Part shown: one piece after another, positions 7,396-15,498 of the stretch
Layout of the letters: every line of letters begins with the position of its first letter
Position numbering within the stretch: position 1 is the stretch's first letter
Assembly (NCBI GenBank): GCA_948602995.1
Contig: CAPEBR010000004.1
Span: 62,001 to 126,000, forward strand
Length of the DNA: 64,000 nucleotides
Direction: 5' to 3'
Origin: an uncultured Dorea sp.
GTDB lineage: Bacteria; Bacillota; Clostridia; Lachnospirales; Lachnospiraceae
The notes under the pieces: generated by a model
What the model saw: the letters and a program-made list of their open reading frames with translations, nothing else
Databases searched by the model: none
Told to the model about the DNA's origin: nothing
Made by a program: the position numbers and the translations under genes

Positions 7396-10300
7396 TTATC
7401 TTTTAAGCCAGTATCCCATTCGTTCCATTAATTTCGGAATGGCAAGAGGCTTGGCAAGATGTTCATTCATTCCCGACTCTCTTGCGGAAGCCATATCCTC
7501 AGCAGATACATTCGCAGACAATGCAATGATAGGAATTGTTGCGGCATCGCTGCGCGGAAGCTTCCGGATCGCGCGTGTAGCCTCGAATCCATTCATAACA
7601 GGCATCTGGATATCCATCAGAATCATGTCATAATACCCCTCGGGCATCTCTGCAAATCTCCTCAGCGCTTTCCGCCCATCAGCGGCACATTCCACCATTG
7701 CACCGATCTCTCCAATCAGATCCATGGCAATTTCCTGATTCAGTTCATTATCCTCTACCAGAAGTATCTTACATCCCCTAAAGGACCTGCCGGCAATCTC
7801 ATCACTTTCCCCTGAAGGCGCTTTGTCTGACTGCTCTGTCTGATTCTTAAGTCTTAGTATTACCGTTACTACAAACTGGGATCCCATTCCAGGCTTACTT
7901 TTCACACTGATTGTGCCGCCCATCATGCGGGTAATATTCTGAGCGATGGTCATTCCAAGTCCAATTCCGTCTATATGGTTCATATTTGGATCCTCTGCGC
8001 GGCTGAACGGTTCGAATATATGCTGTATAAATTCCTCCTCCATACCGATGCCATTATCTCTGAATATGAAATCATAGGAACTGCAATAATGATCTCCTGA
8101 ATCATGCTCAACCACTGATATTTCCACAGTGCCTCCCGGGGGAGTAAATTTCACAGAGTTTCCGAGTATATTAAAAAATATCTGTTGAAGCCGCCTCTGA
8201 TCTCCCAGAATCTCCTCATGCTCCACCTGTGCCGGATAAACCTTAAGCTCAAGCTTTTTCTTCTGCATCTCCGGAAGGACCTGTAAAGCCACATCCTGAA
8301 TAAGTTCCGGCAGATTCAGCTCCTCTGCCTTCAGCGAAAAGCTTCCGGTCTGAATCTGACTGAGATCCAGAATCTCATTCAGGACAGACAAAAGCTGCCT
8401 GCTCGACAAGGAAGCCTTTTCCAGACAGTCCTTCACTCTTTCCGGATCCTCCGCATGATCGGATGCAATCTTGATCATCCCCATAATCCCATTCATCGGC
8501 GTGAGTACATTATGACTCATGCAGGAAATAAATTCCTGTTTTGATGCATTCGCATGATCTGCCGCCTCACATGCCGCCTCAAGCGCCTGCTGCTCCCTCA
8601 TCTCCTTGCGCTTACTCTCCGTTACGTCCTGGGCCGCATAAACAATCGATCTTGCTTTCCCGTCTTCATCTGTCTGAGCCATCACCGCAGTACTGCGGAT
8701 CCATCCATAATCTTCAGGCCTTGGATCCTTCTTGTCCGGAAGCCTCCTGTATGCATAAGTCACATAAGGGCGCTCTTCACTCAAAGTGCTGCGCAGATTC
8801 CTGGCGCTCAATACCCTAAGATATTCTTCCCTGTCATCAGGATGAACAAACTCTTCCGCATAGATTTTCAGTCCGGTAACATAATCGATCTGCCCGTTCA
8901 GCGCTTTCTCTACTTCCTTAAGCTGTGTCACACTGCGAAACGTGTCCTGTACCAGATCCGCATAATAGGTGGCAAAAAACATACCACTCAGCGTACTGAT
9001 GATATCTGCCTGCTCCTGCTCTCCCTTAAGCCTGAGCTCCTCTTCCATCTTCTCTCTGGTAATATCCCTGCCCAGAATATTCACGGACATCCTCTTCCCC
9101 TGGCGGGAATATATGACATGCTGTTCCACCCACCGGACGGCTGTCCCGGCAATGCGGTACTGACACACCTCTTCAGAGTACTCTCCCGTAGTCGCCGCCT
9201 TCTGGTACAAATGCTCTGGACTCATAACCTTCCGGAACGCTTCTGCGTCCTTCGGATTTACAACAGACTCCAGCGCCTTTTGGAAATACTGGTGGTAATT
9301 CCCAGTAAGAACCTTTTTCATCATACTGTCTTCATTAATCCAAAGTCTCTCACACTGGCCATTCTCCAGATATACGGTATTCATAACACTATATCTTGAC
9401 TTCAGAATCGCAGCAAGCTGCATATCCCGAAGAGTAAGTGTATTCTCCTGGCGCACACGCTTATCTACATTCTGCAAGGCAATAATTGTATAATTCTTTG
9501 TCCCCTGATTCTGGCCGAAATAAGCAATGACTGCCATATACCGGTATTCATGGTCTTCCTCTCCGCGCCACTGGCACAGCATATCCAGCTTCTGCACAGA
9601 CGGATCTCTGAAGCTTCGCAGTCCTTTCATTGAAAATTTCTCTCTGAACTTCTCCCTGTCTGAAGGGTGGATCTGCCTGATCAGACGGGAATCCATAATC
9701 TCATCCCACTGAACCGTCCATGATTTCCAACCAGTATGCGTATGACCGTTCTCGCGTACAAGATTCGTCTCTCCTGTGTCAAGATTAATCCCATAGATGC
9801 CAAAGTTCTGTTCTCCAAGTGTACGGATCACCTCCTGGACCCGGACGCTGGCGTCATCCAGCTCCAGACTCTCCTGCAGGATATTATGAACATCTTTTAC
9901 ATATAGAAATATGTACTGATCGCCATCAGAGGACTCCGTATCCGGAACCACCTCCAGAAGATTCCAGCGGTAATCCTCGCCCACCCTCCTGCGGTAACAG
10001 CAGGTCAGGATCTCCTGACCTGCATCAAGAGCACTCTTCATATGGTCCAGGTGTGTAAATGATATAAAATGATTCATATCATCCGGATGTATGCCTCCGT
10101 CATAAATAAACTGTCCAAGCCAGCTGGAAAAGGTGTCTTTTCCATACCCGACTGCCCGGTCTTCAGCCCGTACCTTAACCACTTCATAACAATCCTGCGT
10201 AAGGTTGACTCTCAAAATTCTATGATAAGCATAGTTAATCGACTGCACATGGGGTGCTACTGTAATTATAAAAGCCGGAATCTCATCTTCCCACATCGTC

Positions 10301-10566
10301 CTGACCGCCACAATGTCCACCATATCGCCAAAAGGATTGTTGTAGCTTAAGGTTTTATGCTTTTCCTTATCTCCAATCTTTAACAGCGGGCAGTTTACAC
10401 AGGAGTGGTCACCCAGTTCGTGGCACGGCATACCCTTGTGAACATGGGGTGCAACTTCCCTCACCCGTTCATTGTAATATAAAAGCTCATGATTATCTTC
10501 CCTGATAATAAAAACACCGGTAGTTGGTACTGTCTCCAAAATCTTTTCATATTCTTTGATATTCAC
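7396..10566 (-). CDS. multi-PAS hybrid sensor histidine kinase (HK2)
   Basis: A 1056-residue soluble sensor. The first PAS domain (about 5-110) carries a cysteine cluster, GMPCHELGDHSCVNCPLL, seen in clostridial PAS proteins and a plausible metal, Fe-S or redox site. Several further PAS domains fill about 110-660. HisKA follows with MSHNVLTPMNG (His685), then HATPase_c (NILGNSVKF, DNGIGME, GIGLGMT) and one C-terminal receiver (LMDIQMPVMNGFE, Asp985). The residue after the phospho-histidine is Asn instead of the usual Asp/Glu, which may weaken autokinase activity. GTG start with AAGGTGA upstream. It is first in an operon with HK1. The output partner is unknown. Confidence 0.9.
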   Translation of the reverse strand: MNIKEYEKILETVPTTGVFIIREDNHELLYYNERVREVAPHVHKGMPCHELGDHSCVNCPLLKIGDKEKHKTLSYNNPFGDMVDIVAVRTMWEDEIPAFIITVAPHVQSINYAYHRILRVNLTQDCYEVVKVRAEDRAVGYGKDTFSSWLGQFIYDGGIHPDDMNHFISFTHLDHMKSALDAGQEILTCCYRRRVGEDYRWNLLEVVPDTESSDGDQYIFLYVKDVHNILQESLELDDASVRVQEVIRTLGEQNFGIYGINLDTGETNLVRENGHTHTGWKSWTVQWDEIMDSRLIRQIHPSDREKFREKFSMKGLRSFRDPSVQKLDMLCQWRGEEDHEYRYMAVIAYFGQNQGTKNYTIIALQNVDKRVRQENTLTLRDMQLAAILKSRYSVMNTVYLENGQCERLWINEDSMMKKVLTGNYHQYFQKALESVVNPKDAEAFRKVMSPEHLYQKAATTGEYSEEVCQYRIAGTAVRWVEQHVIYSRQGKRMSVNILGRDITREKMEEELRLKGEQEQADIISTLSGMFFATYYADLVQDTFRSVTQLKEVEKALNGQIDYVTGLKIYAEEFVHPDDREEYLRVLSARNLRSTLSEERPYVTYAYRRLPDKKDPRPEDYGWIRSTAVMAQTDEDGKARSIVYAAQDVTESKRKEMREQQALEAACEAADHANASKQEFISCMSHNVLTPMNGIMGMIKIASDHAEDPERVKDCLEKASLSSRQLLSVLNEILDLSQIQTGSFSLKAEELNLPELIQDVALQVLPEMQKKKLELKVYPAQVEHEEILGDQRRLQQIFFNILGNSVKFTPPGGTVEISVVEHDSGDHYCSSYDFIFRDNGIGMEEEFIQHIFEPFSRAEDPNMNHIDGIGLGMTIAQNITRMMGGTISVKSKPGMGSQFVVTVILRLKNQTEQSDKAPSGESDEIAGRSFRGCKILLVEDNELNQEIAMDLIGEIGAMVECAADGRKALRRFAEMPEGYYDMILMDIQMPVMNGFEATRAIRKLPRSDAATIPIIALSANVSAEDMASARESGMNEHLAKPLAIPKLMERMGYWLKR

Positions 10567-10637
10567 AACTTCACCTTCACTTATATTCTGATCTGCAGTC
10601 CGTTCGATGCTGCAGTGGTTGCATGTATAATATCTAC

Positions 10638-10667
10638 ATTATATCACACAATCCCCGATGACTGCAA
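10638..10667 (-). promoter_or_regulatory. probable promoter of the HK2-HK1 operon
   Basis: On the minus strand TTGCAG (10667-10662), an 18-base spacer and TATAAT with an extended TG (TGATATAAT). It lies 72 bases upstream of the GTG. Confidence 0.6.
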
Positions 10668-10686
10668 TGCAATCGTGGTTTTTCAT

Positions 10687-10770
10687 TTCACGTTCACAGG
10701 GTTAGTTACTGTGAACAAAGTGAACATTAACTTCACAGGCACAGACCGTAAGAAAGTCATTCAGGTCCGG
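10687..10770. repeat. family B element, partial
   Basis: It contains GTTACTGTGAACAAAGTGAAC and the CACAGACCGTAAGAAAGTCATTCAGG segment found again near 46.58 and 57.86 kb. One end runs into the last codons of the hydrogenase gene, so the element may supply its C-terminus. Confidence 0.6.
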
Positions 10771-11998
10771 AGAAATTCCGCGTAATCAGTCCGTCATCCT
10801 CCAGCAGCTCCTCAACCGTGCTAAGCCCCATCTCTTCTAGTATCTTCCGTACATAAGGATTCTCAAGCGGCGTACGAAACCTTGCGCTGTCACCATAGGC
10901 ATCCACATACGCTCTTCCTTCATCTGCGCCGAGAATTGCTTTCGGTCCGCCGACACACCCGCCGGCACATCCCATTCCCTCAAAGAAATTAGCGTCTGTT
11001 TTTCCTTCTTTAATCCTCCTGATCATCTCCATACACGCCTTTGGTCCGTCTGCCCGCTCCGAACGGACATGGATACTGCGGTCAGGCCGCAGCTGCTCCA
11101 CCATCTCCGATACGGCCTGACTCACTCCCCCGGTTCTCGCATAGAGCCTGCCCGCCTTAGAGGCATGCTCCTTCCTGTCATCCTTAAGTTCTTCCGGGTG
11201 AATATCCGCCACTTCAAAGATCTCTTTGATTTCCTGGAATGTCAGCACATAGTCCACCGCATCCGCAATATCCGGTTCTCTCGCTTCCTGTTTCTTTGCA
11301 AGGCAGGGACCTGCGAATACCGTAAGCGCATCCGGATAAATTCTTTTGATCATGCGGCCGCATGCGATCATGGGTGAAACAGCCCCTGGAACATGCGGCA
11401 TCAGTTCATTGTAAATCTTACGGATCATGGCGATCCAGACCGGACAACAGCAACTGGTCAGCTGAAAATCCTCCTGGCTCTGCACATGCCTGTCGAACTC
11501 CAACGCTTCCTTAAGCGTCAGGATATCGGCAAACAAAGCAACTTCCACCATCCCGGTAAATCCTAGAGCCTTAAATGCTGTACGCAGCTTTCCAGGCGTC
11601 ACCGCCTCACTGAACTGTCCTAGAAATGCCGGAGCCACCATCATATAAACCGGTCCCTTTGCCTCCCGCACTGCCTTCATGGCAGGAAGCACATCTTTTC
11701 TGGCAGTCAGCCGCCCGCTCTGACAGGCTTCAATACATGCTTCACAACCAACGCAAAGAGCCGGGTTGATCTCCAGTTTTCCATCATCCGTCCACTCAAT
11801 CGCGTCAAAGAGACAGCTGTTTTGACATGCTCTGTCATAAGCACACTGTTCACACTCTTCTGCCTTCAGGACTGCCGCATACTTCCCGGGACGAAGCAGA
11901 CAGTCAAGATGATACGGATTATATTCTTCCGGCAGCATCTCATCCTTTGACATATTCTTTTTTAAAAGCTCCCGGTATAATTCATCAAATGTCTTCAT
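10757..11998 (-). CDS. [FeFe]-hydrogenase-like protein with N-terminal 2x[4Fe-4S] domain
   Basis: A 413-residue soluble protein. An N-terminal ferredoxin domain has two cluster motifs (C49, C52, C58, C62 and C82, C85, C88, C92). The catalytic domain shows the three H-cluster signatures: L1 TSCCCPVW (181-188), L2 AGPCLAKKQEA (about 229-239) and L3 EGMGCAGGCVGG (340-351). Canonical L1 is TSCCPxW, so the extra cysteine marks a divergent short group rather than the standard fermentative HydA. It should oxidise or produce H2 with ferredoxin; a sensory role as proposed for HydS-type proteins is possible. The start lies 9 bases after the rubrerythrin stop, whose last codons form its ribosome site, so the genes are co-translated. 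No HydEFG maturases lie in the window. Confidence 0.85.
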   Translation of the reverse strand: MKTFDELYRELLKKNMSKDEMLPEEYNPYHLDCLLRPGKYAAVLKAEECEQCAYDRACQNSCLFDAIEWTDDGKLEINPALCVGCEACIEACQSGRLTARKDVLPAMKAVREAKGPVYMMVAPAFLGQFSEAVTPGKLRTAFKALGFTGMVEVALFADILTLKEALEFDRHVQSQEDFQLTSCCCPVWIAMIRKIYNELMPHVPGAVSPMIACGRMIKRIYPDALTVFAGPCLAKKQEAREPDIADAVDYVLTFQEIKEIFEVADIHPEELKDDRKEHASKAGRLYARTGGVSQAVSEMVEQLRPDRSIHVRSERADGPKACMEMIRRIKEGKTDANFFEGMGCAGGCVGGPKAILGADEGRAYVDAYGDSARFRTPLENPYVRKILEEMGLSTVEELLEDDGLITRNFSGPE

Positions 11999-12007
11999 AT
12001 ACCTTCA

Positions 12008-12634
12008 TTACTCCTTTATTTGGGGACGGGGCATTTTTAAAAATGCCCCGTCCCCAAGTTCCGCCGGAATGAAGTATCCCTTCTCATAGCGGCAGACCGG
12101 GCATACGTCAGGAACCATCTTACCCCTGTGGATATGCCCACAGTTCAGGCACATCCAGTCCTGCTCCTTCGCGCTCTCATAGTATTCACCTTTTTCCAGA
12201 AGCTCTGCAAGCTTCTCAAAACGCTTTGCATGGATCTCCTCAATCTTCGCGATCTGGTAAAATGCTGTTGATTCCTCAAGAAATCCCTCCTCTTTGGCAA
12301 TTTCGCCAAAGGCCGGATACACGTCGGAGAATTCCTCCAGTTCATTGTGCTTTGCCGCCTCTAAGAGCTTTGTCACATTGTCAGAGTGGTCTACCGGATA
12401 GGCGCCGTCAATCGCGATTGTACTTCCAGCGGACTTTTTGAGCAGCTGATAATACCGCTCCGCATGAGCTCTCTCCTGATCTGCCGTAAACAGGAAAATC
12501 TGGCTTACCGCATACATTCCCTGCTCCTTCGCTGTCTTTGCTGCAATAGTGTACCTGTTTCTCGCCTGGCTTTCCCCTGCAAAAGCCCTCATTAAGTTTT
12601 CTCTTGTCCTGCTTTTCATGAAATCAATAGCCAT
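12008..12634 (-). CDS. rbr: rubrerythrin with palindrome-encoded C-terminal extension
   Basis: A 208-residue non-haem diiron peroxidase that reduces hydrogen peroxide in anaerobes. The ferritin-like domain (1-150) has both iron-binding helix motifs (AGESQARNRY, ADQERAHAERYY, EEGF, KIEEIHAKRF). The C-terminal rubredoxin domain has CLNCGH and CPVCRYEKGYF for a mononuclear Fe(SCys)4 centre. The normal end of the family, after GYFIP, is followed here by AELGDGAFLKMPRPQIKE, encoded by family A palindrome 12020-12057 read in a frame that passes through it. The stop codon overlaps the ribosome site of the hydrogenase gene, implying a shared oxygen-defence/hydrogen operon. Confidence 0.95.
   Translation of the reverse strand: MAIDFMKSRTRENLMRAFAGESQARNRYTIAAKTAKEQGMYAVSQIFLFTADQERAHAERYYQLLKKSAGSTIAIDGAYPVDHSDNVTKLLEAAKHNELEEFSDVYPAFGEIAKEEGFLEESTAFYQIAKIEEIHAKRFEKLAELLEKGEYYESAKEQDWMCLNCGHIHRGKMVPDVCPVCRYEKGYFIPAELGDGAFLKMPRPQIKE
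12020..12057. repeat. family A palindrome (A1)
   Basis: A perfect 38-bp palindrome with half-site TTGGGGACGGGGCATTTTT. It lies inside the 3' end of rbr and is read in frame as GDGAFLKMPRP. Confidence 0.95.
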
Positions 12635-12697
12635 TTTACATACTCCCTTTCATTTTTGGAAATAGTATGCACGGCTATTGACATGATTATTCATGTT

Positions 12698-13714
12698 TTA
12701 GTTGAACCCTATAATTCTGCGGGCTACAGAATAGACGAGAGAAGATATCTTCCTTCCCGGCTTTCCCGGTATGTTCATTGTCTGTCCAAGAATCCCCCAC
12801 CGTATTTTAACAAATGTCCGGAAGTCCTTTTTCTTCAGGTACTGCCAGAGTTCCTTTTTTTTCTCCAGATTTTCTTCCTTTTTTGAACGGATGGCAAGAA
12901 TCGAAGACACGGTCATCATAATTGCCAGGTAATTGATCATATAATTACGCAGCTTTCTGCTGCTGATCTTTCCCATCTGATACATATCAATCATGGACTT
13001 TGTAACAAATATCTGCTGGTCGATTCTTGAGATCATCACCTTTTCGTTGACAGACTGATCCCCTCTCCCTATAAAATAACGATAGAAATCCACATCCAGA
13101 TAGTATATTTTACGCACATGGGCAAGGGGATAATATACATAAATATTATCTACATAGAAGGTATGCTTCGGGAGCCTCATCTGCGACAGCTTCAGCATAT
13201 CCGTCCGGTAAATAACCGAGTGCATCAGAATATACTGATCCAAACGAAAATGTCCGATATCATCCCAGCGGAATACCTCATCCTGGGGAAGGACATTCCG
13301 GTAATGGATGCAACGTTTATGCTCTGTCCCTGCTTTTTCATATACATAATTGGACACAAGCATATCAATCTCCCTGTCCTCGTCCTCAAATTCCCGCAAA
13401 ACCCCAAGTATTTTGTGAAGAGCGTCCTCATCCACCCAGTCATCACTGTCAACTACTTTAAAGTATTTTCCTCTCGCGTAGCTTAGCCCGGAATTAACCG
13501 CATCCCCGTGGCCGCCGTTCTCTTTATCTACAACCCGGACGATATCCGGATATTTCGCCTGATACTCATGGGCAATCCCTGATGTATTGTCCATGGATCC
13601 GTCATTTACAATGATAATCTCCACATCTGTACCGCCTGGCAGAATACTCTCAATTGCATGAGCCATATATTCTTCTGAATTGTAACACGGTACTGCAAAT
13701 GAAATGTACTTCAT
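12698..13714 (-). CDS. glycosyltransferase family 2
   Basis: A 338-residue GT-A-fold transferase. The start MKYISFAVPCYNSEEYMAHAIESIL is the nucleotide-sugar binding opening, IIVNDGSMDNT follows, and VVDSDDW holds the DxD metal site; GGHGDAVNSGLSYARGKY is also typical. Enzymes of this group move a sugar from a nucleotide donor to a lipid or polysaccharide. The C-terminal region (about 230-338) is basic and helical, without a clear membrane helix. There is no capsule or teichoic-acid cluster around it, so the acceptor is unknown. It is transcribed away from pfk 1, and a 30-base palindrome lies between the two starts. Confidence 0.88.
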   Translation of the reverse strand: MKYISFAVPCYNSEEYMAHAIESILPGGTDVEIIIVNDGSMDNTSGIAHEYQAKYPDIVRVVDKENGGHGDAVNSGLSYARGKYFKVVDSDDWVDEDALHKILGVLREFEDEDREIDMLVSNYVYEKAGTEHKRCIHYRNVLPQDEVFRWDDIGHFRLDQYILMHSVIYRTDMLKLSQMRLPKHTFYVDNIYVYYPLAHVRKIYYLDVDFYRYFIGRGDQSVNEKVMISRIDQQIFVTKSMIDMYQMGKISSRKLRNYMINYLAIMMTVSSILAIRSKKEENLEKKKELWQYLKKKDFRTFVKIRWGILGQTMNIPGKPGRKISSLVYSVARRIIGFN

Positions 13715-13741
13715 CTTCTTTCCTCCTCGTCACCTTATACT

Positions 13742-13771
13742 ACAGGCAGCTGTTTAACTTTGCAGCTGCCT
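13742..13771. promoter_or_regulatory. palindrome between divergent GT2 and PFK genes
   Basis: CAGGCAGCTG, a 10-base loop, CAGCTGCCTG: a perfect 10-bp inverted repeat 27 bases upstream of the GT2 start. There is no T-run on either side, so an operator or leader hairpin is likelier than a terminator. Confidence 0.5.
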
Positions 13772-13841
13772 GCATACTTATTCAGTATAAGATATTCTTC
13801 GCATTTATGAAAGGAAAAATTTAAAAATGCGTCTCATTTGA

Positions 13842-13870
13842 TTGTAAATCTCCTGAAAATCATATATAGT
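13842..13870 (+). promoter_or_regulatory. probable promoter of PFK 1
   Basis: TTGTAA, 17 bases, TATAGT. The leader that follows has a short hairpin GGGCATT/AATGCCC (13878-13897) before GGAGGG and the ATG. Confidence 0.55.
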
Positions 13871-13923
13871 ATATCCATAGGGCATTTGCAGAATGCCCAA
13901 CGGCAAATTGGAGGGATAATCAT

Positions 13924-15147
13924 ATGAAGAAAAATGTAATCGTCGGACAGTCCGGCGGACCTACTGCAGTCATTAACGGCAGCCTGTATGGCGTTGTCGC
14001 TGAAAGCTTAAAACAGACAGAACAGATTGACCATGTCTACGGCATGATCAACGGCATTGAGGGTTTTCTTGCCGGTCACTATATGGATATCGGGGCTCTT
14101 TCTAACACCAACGAGCTGGAACTTGTACGGACAACTCCAGGGGCATTTCTTGGCTCCTGCCGCTATAAACTCCCTGGGGACTTAAGCGATCCTGTATACC
14201 CCGAATTATTTAAACGGCTGGATGAAAAGAATATCGGCTACTTTTTCTACATCGGCGGAAATGATTCCATGGATACGGTGAGCAAGCTTTCACGCTACGC
14301 AGCAGAGGCCGGAAGCGATATCCGCTTTATCGGTGTTCCGAAGACGATTGACAATGACCTGGTAGAGACAGACCATACGCCCGGATACGGAAGCGCTGCA
14401 AAGTATGTGGCTACGGTTGTCAGGGAAATTTCTGCCGACGCAACTGTATATGACAATAAGCAGTCTGTCACAATCGTGGAAATCATGGGACGGCACGCCG
14501 GATGGCTTACCGCTGCCAGTATTCTTGCACGGAAGTTCGAAGGGGATAACCCGGTACTCGTCTACCTTCCTGAGGTTGCGTTTAATCCTGATGCATTTAT
14601 TCAGAAGGTGAATGAATCCCTGAAGACTACACCAAATCTGGTTGTATGTATTTCTGAGGGAATCAATGACGGAAAAGGTACTTTTATCTGTGAATATTCC
14701 AGTGATGTGGGCGTGGACAACTTCGGACACAAGATGCTTACCGGTTCCGGAAAATATCTGGAAAATCTTGTGAAGGAAAAGATTGGCGTGAAAGTACGCT
14801 CAATTGAGCTTAATGTGTGCCAGCGCTGCTCCTGCGCACATCTGTCCAGGGTGGATCTTGATGAGGCGGAAAACGCGGGGATCTATGCAGTTCAGGTTTC
14901 CCTTGCAGGTGAGACCGGTAAGATGATCACCTTCGTGAGAAATAAGAGCGTTCCTTATGAACTCTCTTATGGGACGGCAGATGTGAATATCATCTGCAAT
15001 AAGGAAAAGCCTGTTCCGGCTGAGTGGATTATCAGGGATGGTTCGGATATCAGTGACGCATTTATTGACTACGCAAGACCGCTGACACAGGGATATGTGG
15101 AACTTCCCACCAAGAACGGGATACCGCTCTTCGCTTACCGGAGATAG
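13924..15147 (+). CDS. phosphofructokinase, pyrophosphate type (copy 1)
   Basis: This 407-residue enzyme phosphorylates fructose 6-phosphate at C1. It opens with VIVGQSGGPTAVINGSLYGV. Two residues set the phosphoryl donor in this family: GGNDSMDT has Asp where ATP enzymes have Gly, and PKTIDND has Lys where ATP enzymes have Gly. Both indicate PPi rather than ATP, making the step reversible. The sugar-phosphate site IMGRHAGWLTAAS is intact. GGAGGG lies 9 bases upstream of the ATG. A second copy lies at 29530-30777. Two parallel copies could be differently regulated, or one may act on another sugar phosphate. Confidence 0.92.
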   Translation: MKKNVIVGQSGGPTAVINGSLYGVVAESLKQTEQIDHVYGMINGIEGFLAGHYMDIGALSNTNELELVRTTPGAFLGSCRYKLPGDLSDPVYPELFKRLDEKNIGYFFYIGGNDSMDTVSKLSRYAAEAGSDIRFIGVPKTIDNDLVETDHTPGYGSAAKYVATVVREISADATVYDNKQSVTIVEIMGRHAGWLTAASILARKFEGDNPVLVYLPEVAFNPDAFIQKVNESLKTTPNLVVCISEGINDGKGTFICEYSSDVGVDNFGHKMLTGSGKYLENLVKEKIGVKVRSIELNVCQRCSCAHLSRVDLDEAENAGIYAVQVSLAGETGKMITFVRNKSVPYELSYGTADVNIICNKEKPVPAEWIIRDGSDISDAFIDYARPLTQGYVELPTKNGIPLFAYRR

Positions 15148-15498
15148 GAGGACGGTTTGTCAGTGCTGCACTGCGCAGAATTCATCGGAATGAATGCCAT
15201 GCAGCAGTGTTCATAGTTTGTTCATTTATCTTTTAAAAATCTTTCATTACTTGAACACGGTTTCTTCACAGCTGTTTCATATACTATTATTAACAAATGA
15301 ACAAGACAATAATACTATTTTGAATAAACTTTTTCATAATACATGCCGGGCATCGCGAAAGCGGTGACCCGGCATCCTCCCTTTCTATGGGGCTTTGTGG
15401 TGATGATGTTATCGTTTAAAGCATTTACCAATAAAATGGCAGGAAAACTTCCCTGCCATTTCACATTCAAATATATTCCTTCAATCTTTTGTGTGACT
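15148..15498. other. intergenic region between convergent PFK 1 and HK3
   Basis: It holds an imperfect hairpin right after the PFK stop (TGCTGCA...TGCAGCA, 15162-15208), an AT-rich stretch, a strong hairpin ATGCCGGG...CCCGGCAT (about 15342-15374), a 43-base motif repeated near 21.27 kb (15373-15416) and the HK3 terminator. No gene is supported. Confidence 0.6.
15434..15461 (-). terminator. terminator of HK3
   Basis: A 10-bp stem AAATGGCAGG/CCTGCCATTT with an 8-base loop. On the minus strand it ends in TTTTATT. It lies 38 bases after the HK3 stop codon. Confidence 0.7.

Noticed and set aside
8554..9399. 281-codon plus-strand ORF opposite HK2
   Set aside because: Antisense of a well-supported kinase, no ribosome site and no family resemblance.
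15345..15420. Possible c-di-GMP-I riboswitch on the minus strand (CACAAAGCC...GATGCCGGGTCACC)
   Set aside because: The match to the GEMM consensus is partial, the tetraloop receptor half is missing and no gene follows in that direction.
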